Source of the DNA: Corynebacterium sp. HMSC078H07
Lineage (GTDB): Bacteria; Actinomycetota; Actinomycetes; Mycobacteriales; Mycobacteriaceae
Length of the DNA: 64,000 nucleotides
Assembly: GCF_001812805.1 (NCBI RefSeq)
Contig: NZ_KV810470.1
Span: 40,122 to 104,121, forward strand
Direction of reading: 5' to 3'
This document shows positions 45,164-54,403 of the stretch, piece after piece; position 1 is the first letter of the stretch; every line of letters begins with the position of its first letter. The translations under genes were made by a program, and so were the position numbers. The notes under the pieces are model-generated. The model worked only from the letters and a program-made list of their open reading frames with translations. It searched no databases and was not told where the DNA came from.

Positions 45164-45949
45164 ATGACGACGAAACTTACGCGTAGCCTGGCCGCTGTTG
45201 CGAGTGCTTTTGCTGTGTCGATGGTGCCATGGGTGGCACCAGTTGCGACCGCTACTGCCACGGTTCAGATCACGCAGGGGCAGAAAGTTATCACCTCGGA
45301 CGGCGCGGAATGCAGTGTCGGCTATGTTGAGCCAACTCGCGCTTGGACTTCGGCCCATTGTGGGCTCGATGGTGGGCAGGTTTATACCGATTCCGGTCAG
45401 CACGTAGGTACGTTGCGATGGTTTAAGCCGTCTGGCGCTGCAAGCCACGACTTGGCCTATATCCAATTTGCAGGTGGAACTTCTTCCGGGGGAAATCCAC
45501 TGACGGGTGACGGGATGGCACCCCCACCCGGGGAGGGTGTCAACGTGTGTATGGATGGCCGCTACGCAGGACGCCACTGTGGGCCGACCGTGCGTGGTCC
45601 AGGAGTGTTTCCAGGGATGCACTACGCCGCAGGTTTTTCGCTTTCCCCTGGGGATAGTGGCGGGCCAGTGTCTATTGAAGGTCGCCCCGGAGTGGTGGGG
45701 ATCTATCAGGGCATTACCGTGGTCAACCGCAATGGTCAGGACATGACCTTCTCCAACTATGCCCGCATGCCGCATGCGGATGAGCTCGCGCGATTGCCTC
45801 ACCAAGGCTATGTGCCTCGCCGTCCACACCGTGAACCAGCCAATGTGGTGCGATCGGTCCAGGAACGGGGAGAGGCGCTCTCCTCCACGAGTAGTAACGG
45901 GCCCGAAGGGCTGCGTGGACTTGCTGCCTACTTCGGCCTGAGCGTGTAG
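45164..45949 (+). CDS. Secreted trypsin-like serine protease
   Basis: 261 residues of the chymotrypsin (S1) family. A signal peptide with a long hydrophobic stretch ends near ATATA (about residue 35). The triad is visible as His in WTSAHCG, Asp in SHDLAYI and Ser in SPGDSGGP, so the enzyme should be active. Paired Cys are in ECSVGY/AHCG and CMDGRYAGRHCG. A basic, disordered tail of about 50 residues follows the domain. TACAGT (45152-45157) ends 6 nt before the ATG (leaderless). It is divergent from the His-rich gene. Target proteins are unknown. Confidence 0.85.
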   Translation: MTTKLTRSLAAVASAFAVSMVPWVAPVATATATVQITQGQKVITSDGAECSVGYVEPTRAWTSAHCGLDGGQVYTDSGQHVGTLRWFKPSGAASHDLAYIQFAGGTSSGGNPLTGDGMAPPPGEGVNVCMDGRYAGRHCGPTVRGPGVFPGMHYAAGFSLSPGDSGGPVSIEGRPGVVGIYQGITVVNRNGQDMTFSNYARMPHADELARLPHQGYVPRRPHREPANVVRSVQERGEALSSTSSNGPEGLRGLAAYFGLSV

Positions 45950-45967
45950 CAGGCCTTCCGGGCTCCC

Positions 45968-46666
45968 TTAGGCGCCATCATTGGAGAGCGCGGCGGTGAG
46001 CCGCTTGGAGGCGGCGATGAGCACAGATGCAAACTTGTCCGCAGGCGATGGGCGGAAACGATCTGCTGAGCCTGACACGGAGAGGACGGCAATAAACGTC
46101 CCCGCGCCATCGAAGACGGGAGCAGACACGGAGGCAAGGTTAGACTCACGCTCTTCGATGGATTCTGAATATCCATTCTCGCGTGCGAGCTCAACATCGC
46201 GCTCGCTGAAGAGGGCGTCGGCCACATGGGCGTCCCCAAATGCGGCGAAGATGCGTGCTGCCGAGCCAGACGTGAGGGGTAGCTGGCGGCCAACGGGGAC
46301 CACATTGTGGAGTCCAAACTCCGGCTCGCGGGTAGCGATGCAGGTGCGTGTTGTGCCAGAGAGCTCGTAGAGTTGGACGGATTCACCGGTGGCCTCGAGG
46401 AGTTCCTCCATGATAGGGCCTGCGGTTTCGATGATGCGGTCTCGGTTTCCCGGCAGGGCAGGGCCCGCGCCCCACTTGCCGTCGGCGGTGCGGGTGAGGA
46501 TGCGGTGTGCTTCCAGTGCGGTCGCCAGACGGTGGGCGGTGGCTCGTGGTAAACCTGTGGTCTCGCAGAGCTCGTTGAGTGTGGAGGGGTGGTTGGTTGC
46601 GGCCATCATGATTGCGACGGCGCGATCCAATACCTTTATTCCTGATACTGCGCTATACTCTCCCAT
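45968..46666 (-). CDS. ltbR: IclR-type regulator of leucine genes
   Basis: A 232-residue IclR-family regulator: N-terminal winged helix (about 8-70, with STLNELCETTGLPRATAHRLATAL) and a C-terminal effector domain (about 85-230). In C. glutamicum LtbR occupies this same place, divergent from leuCD, and represses leuB, leuCD and tryptophan genes. The ATG at 46666 is chosen because TAGATT (46674-46679, minus strand) lies 7 nt upstream; the frame opens at 46894, inside leuC. An inverted repeat over its own -10 box implies autorepression. Confidence 0.9.
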   Translation of the reverse strand: MGEYSAVSGIKVLDRAVAIMMAATNHPSTLNELCETTGLPRATAHRLATALEAHRILTRTADGKWGAGPALPGNRDRIIETAGPIMEELLEATGESVQLYELSGTTRTCIATREPEFGLHNVVPVGRQLPLTSGSAARIFAAFGDAHVADALFSERDVELARENGYSESIEERESNLASVSAPVFDGAGTFIAVLSVSGSADRFRPSPADKFASVLIAASKRLTAALSNDGA

Positions 46667-46670
46667 AAAA

Positions 46671-46701
46671 TGAAATCTACGTCCCATTGATTGAGATTTC
46701 A
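46671..46701. promoter_or_regulatory. ltbR/leuC operator
   Basis: TGAAATCT (46671-46678) and AGATTTCA (46694-46701) form a perfect inverted repeat with a 15-nt spacer between the divergent ltbR and leuC genes. It covers the ltbR -10 box. TATACT (46654-46659) is a candidate leuC -10 box, which would place the operator just inside the leuC leader. Confidence 0.6.
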
Positions 46702-46714
46702 AGTGGAGAGGCTT

Positions 46715-48139
46715 ATGACTGAGAAACTGACACTGGCAGAGAAGGTGTGGCGTGACCACATTGTGCGCAAGGGCGAGAATGGGGAGCCAGATCTCCTCTT
46801 TATCGATTTCCAGCTCCTGCATGAAGTTACCAGCCCACAGGCCTTTGATGGGTTGCGCCTGGCTGGACGCACGATGCGTCACCCAGAGCTGCACCTAGCC
46901 ACCGAAGATCATAACGTTCCTACAGTGGGTATCAAGACCGGTAACCTGCTGGAGATTAAGGACGAGGTATCCCGTACCCAGGTTTCCACCCTGCGCAAGA
47001 ACTGCGAGGAGTTTGGTGTTCGACTGCATGCGATGGGTGACGCTCAGCAGGGCATCGTTCACACCGTTGGCCCGCAGCTCGGCATTACCCAACCTGGCAT
47101 GACCATCGTGTGCGGTGACTCCCACACCTCAACCCACGGTGCGTTCGGATCCATCGCGATGGGAATTGGCACCTCCGAAGTCGAGCACGTCATGGCTACC
47201 CAGACGCTGTCCCTGAAACCTTTTAAGACCATGGCCATTGAGATCAGCGGTGAGCTGGCTGAAGGAGTATCTGCCAAGGACTTGATTCTTGCCATTATTG
47301 CCAAGATCGGCACCGGCGGCGGCCAAGGTCACATTATTGAATATCGCGGCGAAGCTATTCGAAAGATGTCGATGGAAGCTCGCATGACCATTTGCAACAT
47401 GTCTATTGAGGCTGGCGCCCGTGCCGGCATGGTAGCACCAGATGAGACCACGTTTGAGTACGTCAAGGGGCGTGAGTTCGCCCCGAAGGGTAAAGACTGG
47501 GACGCTGCCGTGGAGTACTGGAAGACGCTGCCGACTGATGAAGGCGCTGAGTTCGATACCGTCGTGGAGATCGACGGCTCCGCACTGACCCCGTTCGTTA
47601 CCTGGGGAACTAACCCGGGGCAGGGCCTGCCGTTGAGCGCCTCAGTGCCGGACCCGGAATCCTTCGGCGATGAAGGTGAGAAGGCGGCGACCGAGAAGGC
47701 TCTGGCCTACATGGATCTCACGCCGGGCACTCCGCTGCGAGACATCCAGATCGACACCGTGTTCCTGGGTTCCTGCACTAACGCGCGCATCGAGGACTTG
47801 CGCGCAGCCGCCGAGGTGGTGAAGGGTAGAACCATTGCTGCCGATACTCGCATGATGGTTGTGCCTTCCTCTGCTGTAGTTAAGGCCCAAGCTGAAGAAG
47901 AAGGTCTGGACAAGATCTTCACCGACTTTGGCGCGGAGTGGCGTACGGCTGGCTGTTCGATGTGTCTGGGCATGAACCCGGACCAATTGAAACCGGGGGA
48001 ACGGTCGGCGTCGACAAGCAACCGCAACTTCGAAGGCCGTCAGGGCCCTGGCGGGCGTACCCACCTAGTCTCCCCAGCTGTCGCAGCAGCCACCGCGGTT
48101 CTGGGCCACCTGGCATCACCGGCCGACATCAACGGCTAA
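46715..48139 (+). CDS. leuC: 3-isopropylmalate dehydratase, large subunit
   Basis: A 474-residue aconitase-family subunit with a 4Fe-4S cluster, converting 2- to 3-isopropylmalate in leucine synthesis. Seen: [26 protein letters not shown], the cluster Cys in [13 protein letters not shown] and in [12 protein letters not shown], and [10 protein letters not shown] near the end. GTGGAGAGG precedes the ATG at 46715; the in-frame start at 46691 falls inside the operator and is unlikely. leuD follows in the same operon after 46 nt. Confidence 0.96.
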   Translation: MTEKLTLAEKVWRDHIVRKGENGEPDLLFIDFQLLHEVTSPQAFDGLRLAGRTMRHPELHLATEDHNVPTVGIKTGNLLEIKDEVSRTQVSTLRKNCEEFGVRLHAMGDAQQGIVHTVGPQLGITQPGMTIVCGDSHTSTHGAFGSIAMGIGTSEVEHVMATQTLSLKPFKTMAIEISGELAEGVSAKDLILAIIAKIGTGGGQGHIIEYRGEAIRKMSMEARMTICNMSIEAGARAGMVAPDETTFEYVKGREFAPKGKDWDAAVEYWKTLPTDEGAEFDTVVEIDGSALTPFVTWGTNPGQGLPLSASVPDPESFGDEGEKAATEKALAYMDLTPGTPLRDIQIDTVFLGSCTNARIEDLRAAAEVVKGRTIAADTRMMVVPSSAVVKAQAEEEGLDKIFTDFGAEWRTAGCSMCLGMNPDQLKPGERSASTSNRNFEGRQGPGGRTHLVSPAVAAATAVLGHLASPADING

Positions 48140-48185
48140 GAAGCCACGAGGAAGTACAAGGAAGATTGGGAGAAAGCAGAAGACA

Positions 48186-48776
48186 ATGGACAAGTTTGTA
48201 AACCACACCGGTGTTGGTGTTCCGCTGCGCGCTTCGAACGTGGATACAGATCAGATCATTCCGGCTCGCTACCTCAAGTCTGTCAAGCGCACGGGTTTTG
48301 CTGAGGGGCTGTTCTCAAATTGGCGCTCGGATGAGAACTTTGTGCTCAACCAGCCACAATTCAAGGATGGTTCAGTCCTGTTCGCCGGTCCAGACTTCGG
48401 CACGGGCTCCTCCCGCGAGCACGCAGTCTGGGCGCTGGCGGAGTACGGTTTCAAGGCCGTATTTTCCTCGCGCTTTGCTGATATCTTCCGCGGCAACTCC
48501 GGCAAAGCCGGGCTGTTGACCGGTTTGATGGCACAGGAGGATATTGAGCTTATTTGGAAGCAGTTGGAAGCCGGTGAAACTCAGGTGAGCGTTGATCTTG
48601 AGGCACGCACCGTGACCGTGGGCGGCAACAGCTATACGTTCGACATCGATGACTACACTCGTTGGCGCCTCATGGAAGGCCTCGACGATATTGGCCTTAC
48701 CCTGCGTAACGAGGCGGACATTGAAGCTTTCGAAGCTGGCCGTCTCTCGTTCAAGCCGAAAGTTGGCGCACAATAA
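48186..48776 (+). CDS. leuD: 3-isopropylmalate dehydratase, small subunit
   Basis: The 196-residue swivel-domain partner of LeuC. Seen: [20 protein letters not shown] near the N-terminus and [25 protein letters not shown], which contains the substrate-binding GSSREHA loop. GGGAGAAAG precedes the ATG. Length and position agree with other corynebacteria. A short hairpin follows at 48857-48876. Confidence 0.96.
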   Translation: MDKFVNHTGVGVPLRASNVDTDQIIPARYLKSVKRTGFAEGLFSNWRSDENFVLNQPQFKDGSVLFAGPDFGTGSSREHAVWALAEYGFKAVFSSRFADIFRGNSGKAGLLTGLMAQEDIELIWKQLEAGETQVSVDLEARTVTVGGNSYTFDIDDYTRWRLMEGLDDIGLTLRNEADIEAFEAGRLSFKPKVGAQ

Positions 48777-48856
48777 TGGTCGGCATCGCGTGAGAATGTG
48801 TAAATATCGTTAACCCCTTCTGAGGTAGGAAAGGGGTGGTATTCCCCGTCTCATAT

Positions 48857-48876
48857 GGCACCCCTAACAGGGTGCC
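48857..48876 (+). terminator. Short hairpin behind leuD
   Basis: GGCACCC (48857-48863) and GGGTGCC (48870-48876) with a six-base loop. The T-rich stretch after it is interrupted (GTTAGTGTTTT), and it also lies at the promoter of the next gene, so it may act as terminator or operator. Confidence 0.45.
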
Positions 48877-48891
48877 GTTAGTGTTTTCCGC

Positions 48892-49944
48892 ATGACCAAC
48901 CCTTTTGATAGCAATAGAGACCCGTCCAGCGATCAGCACGGCGGAAACAACGGCCCGAACAGCTCTGGAACCTATGGGTCCGGCAACGAGGCCTCCAATG
49001 GTGGAAATACCTATGGCTCCTATGGGTCCGACCAGAGTAGCTTTGGCAACAACGGCTACGGCGGAACTTCGTACGGGGAGAACTCCTACGGTGCCAGCCA
49101 GGGTATGTACGGTCAGGAGTACCAGGATCCCAACGGATTCGGTCAGGGATACCAGCAGCAAGATGGCTATGGCGCGGGCTACCAACAGCAAGGTGGCTAT
49201 GGCGCGGGTTACCAGCAGCAAGGTGGTCTGACCGTCTCGCCGGTCGACGCCATGGATTCCATCGGTCAGGCGTTCAAGGGCTATTTCAAGCAGCCTATGC
49301 CTGGTGCTTTGGCTGTTCTAACTTACTACGCAATCGTGGCCCTTGGTGTTTTTCTGCTCATTATGGTCCTGAGCTTAGGTGCTGCGTCTACTTCCGCGAC
49401 GTCGTATGACCCAGCGACTGACACCTTTTCCGACGGCGGCGCTGCGGGCCTTGGGGCATTGAGCATTCTCGCTATGGTCGTTGTTTACCTCTTGATGATT
49501 CTTCTCAATGCTTGGATGTATGCCGGCTGCGTCTCCGCCTCATGCAAGATTGCTAATGGGCAAAATGTCTCTTTCGGCGACTACTTTAAGGGTGGCAACG
49601 TCAAGGGTATTTTCGGTGTGCATATCTGCTACATCATTGCCGTTATTATCGGTACCTTTACCATCGTTCTGGGCATCGTGGCGGCCGTGCTTTTCTGGGC
49701 GGCACCGGTGATCAAAGCTGAAGACCCCGAAAAGAGCATTGGTGAGTGCTTCAAAGAATCGAAGAACCTTGTCGTGAATAACTTCGGTCAAATGTTCCTT
49801 TTCTACCTCGTGTTCACGATCTTGGTGAACTTGTTCATGTTGATTCCCATTGTTGGAATACTCTGTGCTCCTCCGCTCATGAGCTTGGGACATGTCCTTT
49901 TCTTGCGCACCGTGCGCAAGCGTCCGGCCATGCGCTGGGCCTAG
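48892..49944 (+). CDS. Membrane protein with Gly/Gln/Tyr/Asn-rich low-complexity N-terminus
   Basis: 350 residues. Residues 1-115 are a prion-like low-complexity region (many Gly, Asn, Ser, Tyr, Gln) ending in tandem GYQQQGGYGA units. Residues about 120-345 hold six hydrophobic segments with a conserved pattern FxxDYFKGGNVKGIFGV and FWAAPVIKAEDPEKSIGECFKESKNLV. It starts MTNP and is a paralogue of the next gene. TAGTGT (48879-48884) lies 7 nt before the ATG (leaderless). The family is not named here; a scaffold or envelope role is possible but unproven. Confidence 0.65.
   Translation: MTNPFDSNRDPSSDQHGGNNGPNSSGTYGSGNEASNGGNTYGSYGSDQSSFGNNGYGGTSYGENSYGASQGMYGQEYQDPNGFGQGYQQQDGYGAGYQQQGGYGAGYQQQGGLTVSPVDAMDSIGQAFKGYFKQPMPGALAVLTYYAIVALGVFLLIMVLSLGAASTSATSYDPATDTFSDGGAAGLGALSILAMVVVYLLMILLNAWMYAGCVSASCKIANGQNVSFGDYFKGGNVKGIFGVHICYIIAVIIGTFTIVLGIVAAVLFWAAPVIKAEDPEKSIGECFKESKNLVVNNFGQMFLFYLVFTILVNLFMLIPIVGILCAPPLMSLGHVLFLRTVRKRPAMRWA
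49151..49230 (+). repeat. 30-bp tandem repeat coding GYQQQGGYGA units
   Basis: About 2.7 copies of a 30-bp unit starting ACCAGCAGCAAGRTGGCTAT, in frame, within the low-complexity region of the membrane protein. Such repeats can change copy number by slippage. Confidence 0.75.
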
Positions 49945-50104
49945 TATCTGGATTGTGTGACAGGGGCGTGCGTCAAAGACGGCGCCCCTTTCGTCGTGGG
50001 CGGAATGACTTCACCTGCGTTGTGTGGGGAATAGACCCCTGTTATTGCCGGGATGGAGGGCACTTCAGCGCGCCGACACCGAAACTCCCTATAGACTCCA
50101 GTGC

Positions 50105-51085
50105 ATGACCAACCCATATGAAGGATTTGACGGGCCATCCGGGTACGCCGGGAATGGCGGATTCGGAGGCTCCTCCAGCCCCAACATGGGGCCACACCAA
50201 TCTGGTTATGGAGCGCAGGGAGGAGGGGTGCCGCCCTACTCAGGGCACGGTGGCCCCTATCAGCCGGGGCCCTATGGGGGTGGAAACTACTCGGGCTCCT
50301 ATGGGAACCACTTCAACGCAACCGGCCCGTATCAACAAGGGCCATGGCCGCAGCAGCCCCCAGTGATGATGGGGGTGCCGCAGGCAGAGCCCGGTTATAT
50401 TATTGGGCAATCTTTTAAAGCCTTTGGGGATGCTGCTGCGGAGTGGATCGTTGGTGTCCTTGCCCATCTGGGCATACTTACTGCAGTCTATTTTGCGGTC
50501 AATTTTGCCGTGATGGCGGTGTCCTTCATCGGCGCCATTGTTATGGGCAGCTTTTCCTCAACCGCGGCCTCTGAGCCTTTGAATTTTGCGGGCGTCGTCG
50601 CCTTGCTGCTGACGTTCGGCGCAATCTTTGGTTGCGTGTTTGCCTGCATGTTGTGGATGCAGGCAAACTTTTGCCATGCCGCCAATAAGGCGATGGACGG
50701 TGAAAAACTCACTTTCGGAGACTTCTTTCAGTTCAAATCCGTCGCTGGTCTGATGAAGGTCTTTCTGTGCGTTGGACTTATTGTCACCGTGGGCTTTGTG
50801 CTCATCATCCCCGGCATTATTGCGATGGTGCTGTTCTGGGCAGCACCGGTCATTAAGGCCAAAGAACCCTCCCTTTCTGTGGGGCAGTGCCTGAGCCTGT
50901 CCCAACAGATGGTGCGCCAGAACTTCGGTACCTCCTTGGGCATTGTCGTTCTGCTCGGGTTGATACAGTTCGCCTTCTCGCTGATGCCGTTGATCGGCTT
51001 CATCCCCGCCTTTCCCATTACAGCGTTGGGTTACGCGATTGCCGCTCGTGCCCTCTCACAGCAGCAGTGCAGGCTGTGGCCATAA
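50105..51085 (+). CDS. Paralogous membrane protein with Gly/Pro/Tyr-rich N-terminus
   Basis: 326 residues, same layout as the upstream gene: MTNP start, low-complexity Gly/Pro/Tyr/Gln-rich region (to about 100), then six hydrophobic segments with LTFGDFFQFKSVAGLMKVF and FWAAPVIKAKEPSLSVGQCLSLSQQMV, matching the paralogue at the same places. TAGACT (50092-50097) lies 7 nt before the ATG at 50105 (leaderless); the frame opens at 50024 without support. The genes are 160 nt apart, each with its own promoter, and arose by tandem duplication. Confidence 0.65.
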   Translation: MTNPYEGFDGPSGYAGNGGFGGSSSPNMGPHQSGYGAQGGGVPPYSGHGGPYQPGPYGGGNYSGSYGNHFNATGPYQQGPWPQQPPVMMGVPQAEPGYIIGQSFKAFGDAAAEWIVGVLAHLGILTAVYFAVNFAVMAVSFIGAIVMGSFSSTAASEPLNFAGVVALLLTFGAIFGCVFACMLWMQANFCHAANKAMDGEKLTFGDFFQFKSVAGLMKVFLCVGLIVTVGFVLIIPGIIAMVLFWAAPVIKAKEPSLSVGQCLSLSQQMVRQNFGTSLGIVVLLGLIQFAFSLMPLIGFIPAFPITALGYAIAARALSQQQCRLWP

Positions 51086-51098
51086 TCGTGAAGGCGGC

Positions 51099-51129
51099 GG
51101 AGGCATGAGCCAAAAGACGGAATGCCTCC
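51099..51129. terminator. Hairpin between convergent genes
   Basis: GGAGGCAT (51099-51106) and ATGCCTCC (51122-51129) lie between the membrane-protein stop and the convergent NUDIX gene. No T-run, so confidence is moderate. Confidence 0.4.
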
Positions 51130-51155
51130 CCGTGAGTAATCCTTCCAGCGAGTAG

Positions 51156-52154
51156 TTAGCGCACTGGTAGTGGGCTAGCTAGGTAGTCCGCGCCGGTGAG
51201 CTCGCCATCGTTGAAGGACAGAACCCAGACCGAGGCTTTCTTAAACTTCAGCTCCTCAATCGGAGTGGTGATGAACTTCGGGGCATAGGACTCGATGATG
51301 CCGGGAATAGTAAGTCCCTGGCTGACAATGACGGGGACTCCGCCGCCGTCGACGACGCGCTGAAAGGCCGCGCGCGCGACATCGGGATTGGCATCAAATA
51401 CTTCATCGCCGAAGGCCTTGTTGATGGCAATGTCCATCCCCAGCTCATCAGCAAGCGGAGCAGCAGTCTGCTGACAGCGCTGCGGAAGGGCGCAGTAGAT
51501 GGCCGTGGGATGATACGGGGTAAGCATAGGCACGAGCATCTCTGCTTGGCGGCGGCCCTTCTTATCGAGCGGGCGCAAGTCATCGTCTCCCTCCCAGGAA
51601 CGGCGCTGATGGGCATGGGCATGGCGAACGTAGAGCACGCGCGTCGTGGGTGCCAAGCGCAGGCGCTTCTGAGCTTTAGCAAGGACCTGCGTGTCCACTT
51701 CGTAGGAGAGTAGTTCGCAGGCTTCATCAATCTTCATCCAACGCAGCTCATCGGTCTCATCGTTGGGAGTGTAGATGCCCTCCAGTACGCGAGCCATCCA
51801 GTAGTACACCACCTTTGTACGGCCTTGGACCGGGTAGGCTACCTTGCCAATGAGCTTGCCCAGACGCACCGTGTAACCCGTCTCCTCAAGGATTTCGCGC
51901 GCTGCTGTTGTGGGAAGAGACTCGCCCGGGTCAACCTTTCCCTTGGGCAAGGACCAGTCGTCATAACGCGGGCGGTGAATGAGGGCGACCTCCGGATCTT
52001 GCGGATCGCCACGCCACAAAACGGCACCGGCAGCGAGAGTGGTGCGCTTGAACTCATCGGCCGGATCCACAGGAACCTCCTGGTGACGGCCGGAAATAAA
52101 CACCTCCGACTGAACGTCCTTGTCCGTTTCGTGCATGTTTTTTGCCTTGGGCAT
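51156..52154 (-). CDS. NUDIX hydrolase fused to histidine phosphatase (MutT1-like)
   Basis: 332 residues: NUDIX domain (about 38-170) with the full box GKVDPGESLPTTAAREILEETGY and a histidine-phosphatase domain (about 172-330) with the catalytic VLYVRHAHA motif. The order matches mycobacterial MutT1, which cleans 8-oxo-(d)GTP and diadenosine polyphosphates. GAAGGAG precedes the ATG at 52154; MHETDKD at 52136 is an alternative start. In this genus the gene commonly lies divergent from gpsA, as here. I infer a nucleotide-sanitising role. Confidence 0.87.
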   Translation of the reverse strand: MPKAKNMHETDKDVQSEVFISGRHQEVPVDPADEFKRTTLAAGAVLWRGDPQDPEVALIHRPRYDDWSLPKGKVDPGESLPTTAAREILEETGYTVRLGKLIGKVAYPVQGRTKVVYYWMARVLEGIYTPNDETDELRWMKIDEACELLSYEVDTQVLAKAQKRLRLAPTTRVLYVRHAHAHQRRSWEGDDDLRPLDKKGRRQAEMLVPMLTPYHPTAIYCALPQRCQQTAAPLADELGMDIAINKAFGDEVFDANPDVARAAFQRVVDGGGVPVIVSQGLTIPGIIESYAPKFITTPIEELKFKKASVWVLSFNDGELTGADYLASPLPVR

Positions 52155-52302
52155 GCTACTCCTTCAAACGCCGGTGTTTTTCGCGTATTCCATTTTCCTC
52201 CACTGACTACAATGATGCAGTCTTACGCGCCGAACGTGCTCTAAAGCGGACCGTGCTTTAATGGTGAAAACCGACAAACCTGTTCTAAAAGTGAGGTAGC
52301 AC

Positions 52303-53301
52303 ATGGTTAATGTGGCTGTCATGGGAGCTGGATCGTGGGGAACCACGCTGGCCAAAGTCTTTGCGGACGCCGGGAACGAGGTCCGTCTGTGGGCACGCCG
52401 TGAAGAGCTGGCCGCAGCTATTAATACCCGCCACGAGAATCCTGACTACTTGCCGGACCTGCCACTGCCCGAGAGCATCGAGGCAACGACGGATCCCGCA
52501 CAGGCATTGAGCGGTGCGTCCATTGTGATTTTCGGCGTGCCTTCCCAGACCTTGCGTAGCAACCTGACAACCTGGGCGCCCAAGTTGCCTAAAGACGCCA
52601 CGCTGGTCTCCATCTCCAAGGGTGTGGAGAAGGAAACGCTGAACCTGATGAGTGAGGTCATCGCCGACGCCGCAGGCGTAGAAGAAGACCGTATCGCCGT
52701 ACTCTCTGGGCCGAACCTGGCCAAAGAGGTGGCCCAGGAGCAACCAGCCGCTACCGTTATTGCCTGTACCGACGAGAACCGTGCACAGGAAGTCCAGCAC
52801 GCGGCCGCAGCGCCGTACTTCCGCCCTTATACGAACACCGATGTCATCGGTGCAGAAATCGGCGGTGCCTGCAAGAACGTCATCGCCCTCGCCTGCGGTA
52901 TGGCCTCCGGCAAAGGATTGGGCAATAACACCATGGCCACCATCATCACCCGCGGCTTGGCAGAGATAACGCGCCTTGGCGTGGAGCTGGGAGCAGATCC
53001 ATTTACGTTCTCCGGGCTGGCTGGAATGGGTGACCTTGTGGCCACATGTAGCTCAACACTTTCGCGTAACCGCACCTTCGGCTACCGCCTGGGCCAGGGC
53101 GGGACATTGGAGGAAGCCAAGGCGGCCACTAACGGTCAGGTAGCGGAAGGCGTGATTTCCTCTGACTCGATTTTCCGCCTTGCGCAGCGCGCGGGTGTCG
53201 AGATGCCGATTACCCAGGCCGTCTATGGCGTGTGCCATCGAGGGGTCAGTGTGGACGATATGATCGTGGCTCTGATGGGTCGCACCAAGAAGGCGGAGTA
53301 A
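52303..53301 (+). CDS. gpsA: Glycerol-3-phosphate dehydrogenase [NAD(P)+]
   Basis: A 332-residue enzyme that makes sn-glycerol 3-phosphate for phospholipids. Seen: [24 protein letters not shown] (NAD(P)-binding loop), the [15 protein letters not shown] and [15 protein letters not shown] stretches, the catalytic Lys in [16 protein letters not shown] and [19 protein letters not shown] lies upstream of the ATG. ddl follows 21 nt later, as in other corynebacteria. TACAAT near 52208-52213 is the best -10 candidate upstream. Confidence 0.95.
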   Translation: MVNVAVMGAGSWGTTLAKVFADAGNEVRLWARREELAAAINTRHENPDYLPDLPLPESIEATTDPAQALSGASIVIFGVPSQTLRSNLTTWAPKLPKDATLVSISKGVEKETLNLMSEVIADAAGVEEDRIAVLSGPNLAKEVAQEQPAATVIACTDENRAQEVQHAAAAPYFRPYTNTDVIGAEIGGACKNVIALACGMASGKGLGNNTMATIITRGLAEITRLGVELGADPFTFSGLAGMGDLVATCSSTLSRNRTFGYRLGQGGTLEEAKAATNGQVAEGVISSDSIFRLAQRAGVEMPITQAVYGVCHRGVSVDDMIVALMGRTKKAE

Positions 53302-53322
53302 AGCCGAGTAAAGTTGCCGGGT

Positions 53323-54393
53323 ATGACTGAAGCGAAACCTGTGCGCGTGGCCGTTGTGTACGGTGGGCGCAGCTCCGAGCACTCGGTGTCCTGCATTTCT
53401 GCCGGTGCCATCATGGAGCACCTCGATCCGGCGAAGTATGACGTTGTGCCCATCGGTATTACCCGTGAAGGTACGTGGACCCAGGGCACCCGTGAGGGGC
53501 TTGAGTCTGTCAACGGACGCATGCCGGAGGTCGAGCTCCACGATGAGCTTGCGCTGTCTCTTAATCCGGCCACCCGTGGTCGCATCCACAATGTCACCCG
53601 CCACGAGCATTACACCGAGGTCGATGTCATCGTGCCGGTCCTTCACGGGCCTTTCGGCGAGGACGGCACGGTGCAGGGCCTCTTCGAGCTTTCGGGCATT
53701 CCCTACGTGGGTGCCGGAGTGTTGGCTTCGGCCGTAGGTATGGACAAGGAATTCACCAAGAAACTCCTCGTGGCTGAGGGCTTGCCCGTGGCACCGCAGG
53801 TGGTACTTACTGGAGAAACGGCGCTGGACGACGTCCAGAAAGACCGCCTTGGCCTTCCCGTTTTTGTGAAGCCAGCACGTGGTGGTTCCTCCATCGGGGT
53901 CTCCAAGGTCTCGGCCTGGGAGGATTTTGAGGCAGCTGTGAAGCTGGCCTACGAATCTGACGATAAGGTGCTCGTGGAGCCTGAAATCTGCGGCGCCGAA
54001 GTTGAAGTAGGCGTACTCGAACACCCGGATGGAACCCTTCAAGCGTCTGTCCCGGCCAAGCTTCTGGGGACCACCGAGTCCGAGGAAGGCTTCTACGGCT
54101 TCGATGCGAAGTACCTTGATGAAGGTGTCTCCGCTGAAATTCCCGCACCGCTGAGCGAGGAACTCACCACCGAAATCCGCGAGCGCGCTATCGAGGCCTT
54201 CCGCGCACTAGGTGCGGCAGGTCTGTCCCGTGTGGATTTCTTCATCACCGACGACACCTACTACATCAACGAGGTCAATACCTTCCCGGGCTTCACCCCG
54301 ATTTCGATGTACCCGCAAGTCTTCGCCGCAGGCGGTATGAGCTATGCGGAGCTTCTCGATACGCTGATTCGCACTGCGCTGTCGCGCGGTTGA
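53323..54393 (+). CDS. ddl: D-alanine--D-alanine ligase
   Basis: A 356-residue ATP-grasp ligase making D-Ala-D-Ala for peptidoglycan. Seen: VYGGRSSEHSVSCISAGAIMEHL, VLHGPFGEDGTVQGLFEL, PVFVKPARGGSSIGVSKV (ATP-binding Lys) and the Mg-binding end RVDFFITDDTYYINEVNTFPG. TAAAGT (53309-53314) lies 8 nt before the ATG at 53323, so a start of its own is likely although gpsA ends 21 nt upstream; the TTG at 53314 overlaps that box. It converges on the DUF3515 gene 10 nt away. Confidence 0.95.
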   Translation: MTEAKPVRVAVVYGGRSSEHSVSCISAGAIMEHLDPAKYDVVPIGITREGTWTQGTREGLESVNGRMPEVELHDELALSLNPATRGRIHNVTRHEHYTEVDVIVPVLHGPFGEDGTVQGLFELSGIPYVGAGVLASAVGMDKEFTKKLLVAEGLPVAPQVVLTGETALDDVQKDRLGLPVFVKPARGGSSIGVSKVSAWEDFEAAVKLAYESDDKVLVEPEICGAEVEVGVLEHPDGTLQASVPAKLLGTTESEEGFYGFDAKYLDEGVSAEIPAPLSEELTTEIRERAIEAFRALGAAGLSRVDFFITDDTYYINEVNTFPGFTPISMYPQVFAAGGMSYAELLDTLIRTALSRG

Positions 54394-54403
54394 TGCCCCG
54401 CGC

